Notes: generated by a model from the letters alone, not told the origin. A stretch of DNA of 5,018 nt from Modestobacter sp. (GCA_025965775.1 JAOPWG010000149.1:1-5018); one strand, 5' to 3'; shown: positions 1 through 5,018, counted from the first letter of the stretch. Program-made: numbers and translations.

Positions 1-635
1 GCCTTCTTGATGAACATCATCGGAGGCAGGTCGTCCATGTACCAGTTGGCACCGATCTCGACCAGGTCGATGACCTCACCCCGCTCGAGCGGCTTCATCC
101 AGGAGGCCGCCTCCTGGGTGTAGTCGATCTTGGTCCAGGAGTCGCCGACGCGGGCGTAGAACGGTGTGAAGTCGTGGAAGCCCTGGCCGTGGTCGTAGGT
201 GAACCCGTACTTCTGCAGCAGCGAGGCGGTGATGTTCGACATCTCCCACCACGGCGGCACGTACCCCCGGGGCGCCTTGCCGCTGACCTTCTCGATGAGC
301 TCCACGCAGTAGGAGAGGACGTCCTCCTCCTGCTTGGGGGTCATGGCGATCGGGTTCTCGTGCGAGTAGCCGTGCGCGCCGATCTCGTGGCCGGCGTCGA
401 CGATCTTCTTGACCGAGTCCGGGAAGGTCTCGATCGAGTGCCCGGGGATGAACCAGGTCGCGGGCACCTCGTACTTCTGGAACAGGTTGAGCAACCGCGG
501 GGTGCCGACCTCGCCGGAGAACATCCCTCGCTGGATGTCCGACGGGGAGTCCTCTCCGCCGTAGGAACCGAGCCATCCCCCGACGGCGTCGATGTCGACG
601 CCGAAAACGCACTTGATGTCCTTGGGCACGTCCAT
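1..635 (-). CDS. NodB-fold metal hydrolase, HpPgdA-like polysaccharide deacetylase / imidase-allantoinase family (3' end outside window)
   Basis: The 211 visible residues begin MDVPKDIKCVFGVDIDAVGG and have no stop before the left edge; relatives are about 290-300 aa, so roughly 80 C-terminal residues are missing. The metal triad of the NodB/CE4 fold is visible: Asp14 in VDIDA, and His88 and His92 in GAHGYSHEN. The segments GWLGSYGGEDSPSDIQRG, PATWFIPGHSIETFP, PPWWEMSNIT and GDSWTKIDY closely resemble, from memory, Helicobacter pylori HP0310 (PgdA). That protein belongs to a cytosolic subgroup related to PuuE allantoinase and cyclic imide hydrolases. No signal peptide or membrane segment is seen at the N-terminus, so an intracellular small-molecule amide or imide substrate is at least as likely as peptidoglycan. 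It lies 98 bp downstream of a broken cysteine hydrolase on the same strand. Family assignment is firm; the substrate is not determined. Confidence 0.9.
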   Translation of the reverse strand, partial: MDVPKDIKCVFGVDIDAVGGWLGSYGGEDSPSDIQRGMFSGEVGTPRLLNLFQKYEVPATWFIPGHSIETFPDSVKKIVDAGHEIGAHGYSHENPIAMTPKQEEDVLSYCVELIEKVSGKAPRGYVPPWWEMSNITASLLQKYGFTYDHGQGFHDFTPFYARVGDSWTKIDYTQEAASWMKPLERGEVIDLVEIGANWYMDDLPPMMFIKK

Positions 636-641
636 CTCCTT
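636..641 (-). promoter_or_regulatory. Shine-Dalgarno AAGGAG that questions the deacetylase start
   Basis: On the minus strand AAGGAG sits directly against the ATG at 635-633 with no spacer. The in-frame GTG at 629-627, two codons later, is 6 nt from it, which is a normal distance. Either codon may therefore be the true start; the protein would be two residues shorter with GTG. The CDS is drawn from the ATG because it is the outermost plausible start. Confidence 0.6.
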
Positions 642-733
642 CTGATCAGCACCGCTGTGCGGCCCGGGTGGAACACGTGAGTGGAGCGATCTGGTCCGTG
701 AGTGCCGGACCGCCATTGTCGGTGCGGAGACCC
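636..733. other. Intergenic spacer with paired direct repeats and a short hairpin
   Basis: This 98-bp gap separates the dead cysteine hydrolase from the deacetylase and should hold any promoter the latter has of its own. CGTGAGTG occurs at 676-683 and again at 697-704, 21 bp apart (two helical turns). The first copy is part of the palindrome CACGTG at 674-679. GGTCCG (693-698) and CGGACC (706-711) can form a 6-bp stem with a 7-nt loop that encloses most of the second repeat. No run of T follows the stem on either strand, and no clear -35/-10 pair is visible. The repeats could be an operator; this is an inference from spacing only. Confidence 0.35.
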
Positions 734-1398
734 TCACCCGGCCACCGTCCCGGGCAATCCCTCGAAGTAGCTCACCACCTCCTCGGCGGTGCAGGCGTCG
801 GCGTACTTCGCCGTCATGTCGAACAGGCTCGCCTCGTGCGGTCCCGCGGCGCGGTCGGCGCAGCAGTCGGTGACGACGAACGTGGGGAAACCGTGCTGGA
901 CGGAGTCCACGACCGAGGCGCGGACGCACCCCGAGGTGGTGGCGCCGAGCACGAGCACGGTATCGATGCGCTCGCTCACCAGCAGCGCCTGCACCGCAGT
1001 GCCGAAGAACGCGGAGGCGCCGGTCTCGGTCACCACCGGCTCCCGGTCCAGTCGGCCCAGGGCGGGTCGATCTCCACCCAGGCCGAGCCCACCGTGAGCG
1101 CGCCGAGCGAGGGCACCTTGCGCAACCAGGTGGTCGCGGCCCGGCTCCCCGGCTCGTAGGCGATCGTGGTGAAGACGACGAGCACGCCCCGACGCCGGGC
1201 CTGGTCCAGCAGCCGACGCGTGCGCTCCACCTCGGCCGTCAGGTCCGAGCCCAGCGGGCACTCGGGGTCGGTGAACCCGCGGGAGAAGTCCACCACCAGC
1301 ACCGCCGGACGGCTGCCCCACGCGAAGCCGCCGGTGAAGCCGGCCTCCCGGTAGACCGTGCTGGTGGGGTCGCCCCCGCCATCGATGTCGGTCGGCAT
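734..1398 (-). pseudogene. Isochorismatase-fold cysteine hydrolase, N-carbamoylsarcosine amidase-like; frameshifted and lacking the catalytic Lys
   Basis: The family hydrolyses amide or carbamoyl bonds (N-carbamoylsarcosine, maleamate, nicotinamide) with an Asp-Lys-Cys triad. Read from ATG at 1398, the first part gives RPAVLVVDFSRGFTDPECP with the catalytic Asp at residue 37 (codon 1290-1288). It continues through WLRKVPSLGALTVGSAWVEIDP, then runs to a stop at 1030. The rest is in another frame: LGRLDREPVVTETGASAFFG, then GATTSGCVRASVVDS with the nucleophile Cys (codon 928-926), ending at TGA 736-734. Restoring one base near 1060-1065 joins the halves as EIDPRLGRLDREP and gives 221 residues, a normal family length. 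The position before xxSAFFGT, usually the catalytic Lys, is Glu (GAG, 1027-1025). The N-terminus is in frame with the SDR remnant upstream. The frameshift alone could be a sequencing error; with the Lys loss, a pseudogene is the better reading. Confidence 0.85.
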
Positions 1399-1797
1399 CA
1401 CGTCCCCGGAGTTCGGGCCGAGCGTCTGCCCCACGTAGAGGTTCCCCCCGGGGTCGCTGGCCAGCAGGACGGCGGTGGGCGCCACCTCGGCAGGGACGCC
1501 GAAGCGGCCCACGGGCAGCTCCGCCTGCTTGGCCCGCTTCCGGTCCTCGGTGATCCCCTCGACCATGGCGGTGTGCACCGGGCCGGGAGCGACGGCGTCG
1601 ACCAGCACGCCGTGCTCGGCGACTTCCAGGGCCACCCCGCCCGCCGCGCCGATCTCCTGCGCGACGTCCCGGGCCGTCTCGCCATCCCGGTCGGCGAGCA
1701 CCACCGTGGCCCCCTCGGCGCAGAACGCCGCACCGATGGCTGCACCGATCCCGCCGGCACCGCCGACGACCAGCGCCACTCGATCGGCCAGGAGCAG
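1396..1797 (-). pseudogene. Short-chain dehydrogenase/reductase remnant with catalytic core deleted
   Basis: The classical SDR start of the Rossmann fold is clear: LADRVALVVGGAGGIGAAIG (cofactor-binding glycines), then GATVVLADRDGETARDVAQEI. At about 1621 (ALEV) the reading passes straight into AEHGVLVDAVAPGPVHTAM, which belongs after the active site, then GRFGVPAEVAPTAVLLASDP and the usual C-terminal YVGQTLGPNSGDVM. About 115-120 residues that should lie between are absent, including the Asn-Asn-Ala-Gly motif, the catalytic Ser and the YxxxK pair. The remaining length is about 130 residues against about 250 for the family. There is no stop after the last SDR motif; the frame runs into the cysteine hydrolase. 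Homology begins upstream of GTG 1779 (LLADR) but no in-frame ATG or GTG is found there, so the original start also seems lost. The protein cannot be a working dehydrogenase. Confidence 0.85.
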
Positions 1798-1828
1798 CCC
1801 GACCCCGCGCTGGACGACTGGCTGGTGC

Positions 1829-1836
1829 GGGGGGGG
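1829..1836 (+). repeat. G8 homopolymer at a frame change
   Basis: Eight consecutive G residues lie exactly where MmgE/PrpD-like sequence changes frame: PDPALDDWLVR upstream in one frame and the fragment from GTG 1839 in another. The upstream frame stops at TGA 1840-1842. Slippage in the tract, or a length miscall, would explain the shift. Confidence 0.6.
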
Positions 1837-1889
1837 CGGTGATCCGAGTGCGGTGGGCCTGGGCGGCCCAGCGGCTGGTCGACCTCGTG

Positions 1890-1919
1890 GAGGTCGAGCT
1901 CGAGGAGGTCGAGCTCGAG
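1890..1919 (+). repeat. 15-bp perfect tandem duplication in the PrpD remnant
   Basis: GAGGTCGAGCTCGAG occurs twice end to end (1890-1904 and 1905-1919). It stays in frame and encodes EVELE twice, in a region where the family shows no such acidic repeat as far as I recall. Each copy contains the 8-bp palindrome CGAGCTCG. It looks like a replication-slippage duplication that is tolerated because the gene is no longer under selection. Confidence 0.9.
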
Positions 1920-2167
1920 GACGGCGGCGACTGGCTGCTCGCCGGGGAGTTCGAGGCCGACGTCCACGTCGGCACCGGGGTGGTGTCGGTGCGCGAGCGG
2001 TTCCCGCCCGGCTCCCCGCAGCGGCCCCCGACCCACGAGGAAGTGATGCGCAAGGCGCAGGAGTGCCTCACCGGCATCGACCTCGACCCCACGGCGATCA
2101 CCTGGTCGACCGCCGGGCAGCTCCTGCGCGACCACTTCTGAGACATTTGCCGCCGTACAACCAACCG

Positions 2168-2176
2168 AGGGAGGAG
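2168..2176 (+). promoter_or_regulatory. Strong ribosome binding site of the acyl-CoA dehydrogenase
   Basis: AGGGAGGAG lies 4 nt before ATG 2181 and fixes that start. The gap from the TGA of the PrpD remnant (2139-2141) to the ATG is only 39 bp, and no promoter-like pair is evident in it. Transcription probably enters from upstream, through the remnant. Confidence 0.75.
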
Positions 2177-2180
2177 CCCC

Positions 2181-3338
2181 ATGGAAGGGCTGACCGAGGA
2201 AGAACAGACGATCGTCGAGACGGTCCGGGAGTTCGTCGACCGGGCGGTGAAGCCGGTGGTCCAGGAGCTGGACCACACGAACACCTATCCCGAGGCGCTC
2301 ATCGAGCAGATGAAGCAGCTGGGCATCTTCGGCCTGGCGATCCCCGAGCCGTGGGGCGAGGCCCGGGTGAGCACCCCCTGCTACGCCCTGGTCACCGAGG
2401 AGCTGTCCCGGGGGTGGATGAGCCTGGCCGGGGCGATGGGCGGGCACACCGTCGTCGCCAAGCTCATCCTCGACCACGGGACCCAGGAGCAGAAGGACGC
2501 CTATCTGCCGCGGATGGCGACCGGCGAGCTGCGTGCCACGATGGCGCTGACCGAACCGGGGGGCGGCTCGGACCTGCAGGCCATGCGCACCACGGCCACC
2601 CGGGACGGCGACGAGTACGTCGTCCAGGGCTCCAAGACCTGGATCACCAACGCCCGTACGGCCGGGGTGGTGGCGTTGCTCTGCAAGACCGACCCGTCCG
2701 CCGTGCCGGCGCACTCGGGGATCAGCATCCTGCTGGCGGAGAAGGGCCCCGGCTTCACGCTCTCGCGCGACCTGCCCAAGCTGGGCTACAAGGGTGTGGA
2801 GAGCTGCGAGCTCTCCTTCGACGGCTACCGCACACCCACCACCTCACTCCTCGGCGAGCGCGAGGGGCTGGGCTTCACGCAGATGATGCGGGGCCTGGAG
2901 ATCGGCCGGATCCAGGTCGCCTCACGCGCCCTCGGGGTCGGCCGCGCGGCCCTGGAGGACGCGCTGCGGTACGCCCAGGAGCGGGAGACCTTCGGCAAGC
3001 CGATCTGGCAGCACCAGTCCATCGGCAACTACCTCGCGGACATGGCGACCAAGCTCGTGGCCGCACGCCAGCTGGTGCTCTACGCGGCCCGGCGCTTCGA
3101 GGCCGGGGAGCGGGCGGACATGGAGGCGGGCATGGCCAAGCTGTTCGCCTCCGAGACCGCCATGCAGATCGCCCTGGACGCGATCCGGATCCACGGCGGG
3201 TACGGCTACTCCACCGAGTTCGACGTCGAGCGCTACTTCCGTGACGCCCCGCTGATGATCGTCGGCGAGGGCACCAACGAGATCCAGCGCAACGTCATCG
3301 CCCGTCAGCTGGTCTCCCGGAACACCGTGGCGCCCTGA
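2181..3338 (+). CDS. Acyl-CoA dehydrogenase (FAD-dependent)
   Basis: This 385-residue cytosolic flavoenzyme would introduce an alpha,beta double bond into an acyl-CoA and pass electrons to electron-transferring flavoprotein. The length is standard. Family landmarks appear in order: helical N-domain (1-118); ALTEPGGGSD (122-131) and WITNA (154-158) of the FAD/substrate beta domain; MRGLEIGRIQVASRALG (236-252); RETFGKPIWQHQ (268-279); IHGGYGYS (337-344); and EGTNEIQR (363-370). Glu363 is in the catalytic-base position used by short- and medium-chain enzymes. The alternative base position of isovaleryl-CoA dehydrogenase in helix G appears to be Gly242, arguing against that subtype. The usual PEEYGG motif is altered to PEPWGE (55-60). 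The next gene begins 1 nt after its stop. With a CoA ester lyase and CoA transferase alongside, the substrate is probably a branched or dicarboxylic acyl-CoA, but sequence alone does not fix it. Confidence 0.95.
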   Translation: MEGLTEEEQTIVETVREFVDRAVKPVVQELDHTNTYPEALIEQMKQLGIFGLAIPEPWGEARVSTPCYALVTEELSRGWMSLAGAMGGHTVVAKLILDHGTQEQKDAYLPRMATGELRATMALTEPGGGSDLQAMRTTATRDGDEYVVQGSKTWITNARTAGVVALLCKTDPSAVPAHSGISILLAEKGPGFTLSRDLPKLGYKGVESCELSFDGYRTPTTSLLGEREGLGFTQMMRGLEIGRIQVASRALGVGRAALEDALRYAQERETFGKPIWQHQSIGNYLADMATKLVAARQLVLYAARRFEAGERADMEAGMAKLFASETAMQIALDAIRIHGGYGYSTEFDVERYFRDAPLMIVGEGTNEIQRNVIARQLVSRNTVAP

Positions 3339-3339
3339 C

Positions 3340-4203
3340 ATGAGCTCTGACGTCCCGGCCTCCGGCCCCCCGGACGCCCGTAACGCCCGCTCGTGGTTGT
3401 TCGTCCCCGGGGACCGGGCCGACCGGTTCGACAAGGCGGCCGGCAGCGGCGCCGACATCGTGGTGCACGACCTCGAGGACGCCGTCGCACCGGACGCCAA
3501 GGCGACGGCCCGCGACCGGGTCGTCCGCCGGCTGGTCGACGGCGGTGTCGGGTGCGTGCGGGTCAACGCCTCCGGCACCCCGTTCCACCAGGCCGACGTC
3601 GCGGCGCTGGCCGGCGTGCCGGGCCTGCGTGCCGTGCTGGTGCCCAAGGCCGAGGACCCGCGGGTGCTGTCCGCGCTCAGCGCGGCTCTGGGCCCGGACA
3701 CGGCCGTCGTCGCGCTCGTCGAGACCGCCCTCGGCCAGTACCGCGTCCACGAGCTGGCCGCGGCACCCGGGGTGGCGCGGCTGGCGTTCGGGTCGATCGA
3801 CTTCGCCCTCGACGTCGGCGCCGACGACGCCGCTCTGCCGCTGCTGCTCGCGCGCTCCTCGCTGGTGCTCGCGTCCCGGGTGGCCGGTCTGCCGGCGCCG
3901 GTGGACGGGGTGACCCAGGACCTGGACGACCCGGCCGTCGTCGCCCGGGACACCGCCGCCGCGGTCAGCCTGGGCTTCGGCGGCAAGCTCTGCGTGCACC
4001 CGCGTCAGGTGGCCGCCGTCAACGCCGGGTTCCGGCCCAGCGAGGCCGCCATCCGCCATGCCCAGCAGGTACTGGCCGCCGTCACCGACGGCGGCCCGGC
4101 CCGGATCGGTGGGCAGATGGTCGACCGGCCGGTCGTCGAGCGCGCCCGTCAGGTGCTGGCCCGGAGCGGGGTCGAGCCCGCGCCGCCGTCCCCCACGACA
4201 TGA
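3340..4203 (+). CDS. CitE-like CoA ester lyase (HpcH/HpaI aldolase / citrate lyase beta family)
   Basis: A 287-residue TIM-barrel Mg-dependent lyase that cleaves (or condenses) beta-hydroxyacyl-CoA esters such as citramalyl-CoA or malyl-CoA. Visible motifs: SWLFVPGDR (18-26), VVHDLEDAV (41-49), VRVN with a substrate-carboxylate Arg74, VPKAED (101-106), VALVETALG (124-132) with metal ligand Glu128, FGSIDFALD (150-158) with metal ligand Asp154, and GFGGKLCVHPRQV (212-224). Length is normal for stand-alone CitE-like enzymes, and no acyl-carrier partners of true citrate lyase are present. The ATG is 1 nt after the dehydrogenase stop (TGAcATG) with no clear ribosome binding site, so translation is probably coupled. 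It sits between an acyl-CoA dehydrogenase and a CoA transferase, a setting like C5-dicarboxylate (itaconate/mesaconate) or leucine-type degradation loci. Citramalyl-CoA lyase is the preferred guess; malyl-CoA lyase cannot be excluded. Confidence 0.93.
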   Translation: MSSDVPASGPPDARNARSWLFVPGDRADRFDKAAGSGADIVVHDLEDAVAPDAKATARDRVVRRLVDGGVGCVRVNASGTPFHQADVAALAGVPGLRAVLVPKAEDPRVLSALSAALGPDTAVVALVETALGQYRVHELAAAPGVARLAFGSIDFALDVGADDAALPLLLARSSLVLASRVAGLPAPVDGVTQDLDDPAVVARDTAAAVSLGFGGKLCVHPRQVAAVNAGFRPSEAAIRHAQQVLAAVTDGGPARIGGQMVDRPVVERARQVLARSGVEPAPPSPTT

Positions 4204-4207
4204 GGAG
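4202..4207 (+). promoter_or_regulatory. Ribosome binding site overlapping the CoA ester lyase stop
   Basis: GAGGAG overlaps the last two bases of the lyase TGA (4201-4203) and lies 6 nt before GTG 4214. It supports the GTG start over the TTG at 4223 and implies the two genes are translated from one message. Confidence 0.75.
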
Positions 4208-4213
4208 TGCATC

Positions 4214-5018
4214 GTGCTGCCGTTGACCGGGATCACCGTCGTCGCCCTGGAACAGGCGGTGGCGGCCCCCTTCGCCACCCGGCAGCTCGCCGACCTGGGC
4301 GCCCGCGTCATCAAGGTCGAGCGACCCGGCGCCGGCGACTTCGCCCGGGGCTACGACGAGACGGTCGAGGGTCAGTCCAGCTACTTCGTGTGGCTCAACC
4401 GGGGGAAGGAGAGCGTCGCCCTGGACATCAAGGACCCCGGTGACCGGGCCGTCCTCGACGAGCTGCTCGCGCACGCCGACGTGTTCGTGCAGAACCTGCT
4501 GCCCGGTGCGATGGGCCGCCTGGGACTGGATGCCCCGACCCTGCGCGAGAAGCACCCCCGGCTCATCACCTGTTCCATCTCCGGGTACGGAGCCGAGGGG
4601 CCCTACCGGAGCAAGAAGGCCTACGACCTGCTCGTGCAGTGCGAGACCGGCTTCCTGTCGGTGACCGGGACGCCCGAGTCCCCCGTCAAGGCGGGTATCT
4701 CGGTCGCCGACATCTCCGCCGGCATGTACGCCCTGACCGGCGTGCTGACCGCCCTCTACGAGCGGGAGCGCACCGGTGCCGGCACGAGCGTCGAGGTGGC
4801 GATGCTCGACGCGCTGGGCGAGTGGATGAGCCAGCCGTACTTCTACGCCCGCTACGGGGGCTCCCCTCCCCCGCGCACCGGTGCCCGTCATGCGTCCATC
4901 GCCCCCTATGGTCCGTACCGGGCCGGGGACGGCGCGCAGGTCTTCATCGGCGTGCAGAACGAGCGCGAGTGGGCGGTGCTGTGCACAGACGTGCTGGTCC
5001 GGCCGGACCTGGTCGACG
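4214..5018 (+). CDS. Class III (CaiB/BaiF, formyl-CoA transferase family) acyl-CoA transferase, 3' end outside window
   Basis: 268 residues are visible from GTG 4214; the family is about 390-400, so about one third is missing. These interlocked-dimer enzymes move CoA from a donor such as succinyl-CoA to an organic acid through an aspartyl-CoA anhydride. Motifs: LADLGARVIKVERPGAGDFAR (25-45), NRGKESVALDIKDPGDR (62-78), FVQNLLPGAM (91-100), LITCSISGYGAEGPY (117-131) followed by KKAYDLLVQ (134-142). The last carries the nucleophile Asp138. ADISAGMYALTGVLTALYER (165-184) and VEVAMLDALGEWM (193-205) follow. It is the third gene of the operon, 10 nt after the lyase, with its ribosome binding site in the lyase stop. 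It most likely activates the acid whose CoA ester the other two enzymes process; succinyl-CoA-dependent itaconate, mesaconate or citramalate transferases are the closest functional models. Acceptor acid unknown. Confidence 0.93.
   Translation, partial: MLPLTGITVVALEQAVAAPFATRQLADLGARVIKVERPGAGDFARGYDETVEGQSSYFVWLNRGKESVALDIKDPGDRAVLDELLAHADVFVQNLLPGAMGRLGLDAPTLREKHPRLITCSISGYGAEGPYRSKKAYDLLVQCETGFLSVTGTPESPVKAGISVADISAGMYALTGVLTALYERERTGAGTSVEVAMLDALGEWMSQPYFYARYGGSPPPRTGARHASIAPYGPYRAGDGAQVFIGVQNEREWAVLCTDVLVRPDLVD

Larger units (their letters stand above)
1786..2141 (+). pseudogene. C-terminal fragment of an MmgE/PrpD-family protein
   Basis: MmgE/PrpD proteins are about 450-residue dehydratases, decarboxylases or isomerases of tricarboxylates such as 2-methylcitrate and cis-aconitate. 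Only the last hundred or so residues remain. The frame opening at GTG 1839 ends with FPPGSPQRPPTHEEVMRKAQ at residues 55-74, matching the family C-terminal signature (GSP-x-x-P-x-x-x-E-E-V-x-x-K), then the tail AITWSTAGQLLRDHF. Family-like sequence continues upstream in another frame (PDPALDDWLVR, about 1798-1830), with the switch at a run of eight G (1829-1836). The N-terminal three quarters are missing; the next sequence upstream is the SDR remnant on the opposite strand. VELEE is duplicated by a 15-bp tandem repeat. No convincing ribosome binding site precedes GTG 1839. A small independent gene is the alternative, but the signature and position favour a remnant of the operon's former first gene. 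Confidence 0.65.

Noticed and set aside
1..635. Truncated deacetylase pseudogene
   Set aside because: The missing C-terminus is simply beyond the window edge; the visible frame is open and keeps the metal ligands.
174..680. 168-codon plus-strand open frame opposite the deacetylase
   Set aside because: The minus strand carries the full NodB motif set; this frame has no motif and no ribosome binding site.
693..711. Hairpin as a rho-independent terminator of the cysteine hydrolase transcript
   Set aside because: The stem is 6 bp and no T run follows it on the minus strand.
1839..2141. An intact 100-residue novel small protein
   Set aside because: The GSP-x-x-P...EEV-x-x-K C-terminal signature and family-like sequence upstream in another frame point to an MmgE/PrpD fragment; no good ribosome binding site for GTG 1839.
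734..2284. 516-codon minus-strand open frame as one large protein
   Set aside because: Only its last 100 or so residues (the hydrolase C-terminus) look like protein; the rest is out-of-frame SDR and antisense dehydrogenase sequence.
1475..3244. 589-codon plus-strand open frame across the SDR remnant, PrpD remnant and dehydrogenase
   Set aside because: Low-complexity Arg/Gly/Pro-rich translation with no family motif; it is a shifted frame of the real genes at high GC.
2922..4314. Long minus-strand open frames opposite the dehydrogenase, lyase and transferase
   Set aside because: Antisense shadows of genes with strong motifs on the plus strand; Ser/Arg/Pro-rich with no recognisable domain.
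1..5018. Defence system, CRISPR array, mobile element or novel RNA
   Set aside because: No spaced repeats, transposase, integrase, terminal inverted repeats, tRNA-like fold or defence domain was found on either strand.

Overview
The window is about 70% GC. Codon third positions are strongly G/C, and GTG starts and purine-rich ribosome binding sites fit a high-GC actinobacterium. This is inferred from base composition and protein style only; no taxonomic marker is present. There is no RNA gene, CRISPR array, transposase or phage gene.

Left arm (minus strand, 1-635): the 5' two thirds of an apparently intact gene for a metal-dependent NodB-fold (polysaccharide deacetylase / CE4) hydrolase of the Helicobacter PgdA (HP0310) type. 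Several amidohydrolase-type cyclic imidases and allantoinases share this fold. The gene runs off the left edge. Upstream of it is a 98-bp spacer with a pair of direct repeats 21 bp apart and a short hairpin.

Centre (734 to about 2141): three adjacent broken genes. On the minus strand are an SDR oxidoreductase whose whole catalytic core is missing (in-frame internal deletion) and, fused in frame behind it, an N-carbamoylsarcosine amidase-like cysteine hydrolase. The hydrolase has a one-base frameshift and the usual catalytic Lys replaced by Glu. Facing away on the plus strand is only the C-terminal part of an MmgE/PrpD-family protein, with a G8 tract at a frame change and a 15-bp tandem duplication. 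The two sets meet head to head near 1780-1797, which looks like a rearrangement junction.

Right arm (plus strand, 2181-5018): a tight, apparently healthy operon of acyl-CoA dehydrogenase, CitE-like CoA ester lyase and class III (CaiB/BaiF) CoA transferase, the last cut by the right edge. The intergenic gaps are 1 and 10 nt.

The right arm reads as a module that activates an organic acid with CoA, oxidises the acyl-CoA and cleaves a hydroxyacyl-CoA. The MmgE/PrpD remnant was probably its former first gene. A hydratase needed between the dehydrogenase and lyase steps is not in view. The left arm plus the dead cysteine hydrolase would make sense as an imidase / half-amidase pair feeding a dicarboxylate into the right-arm module, but that link is a hypothesis. 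The best supported oddity is the cluster of three gene remnants between two intact-looking transcription units.
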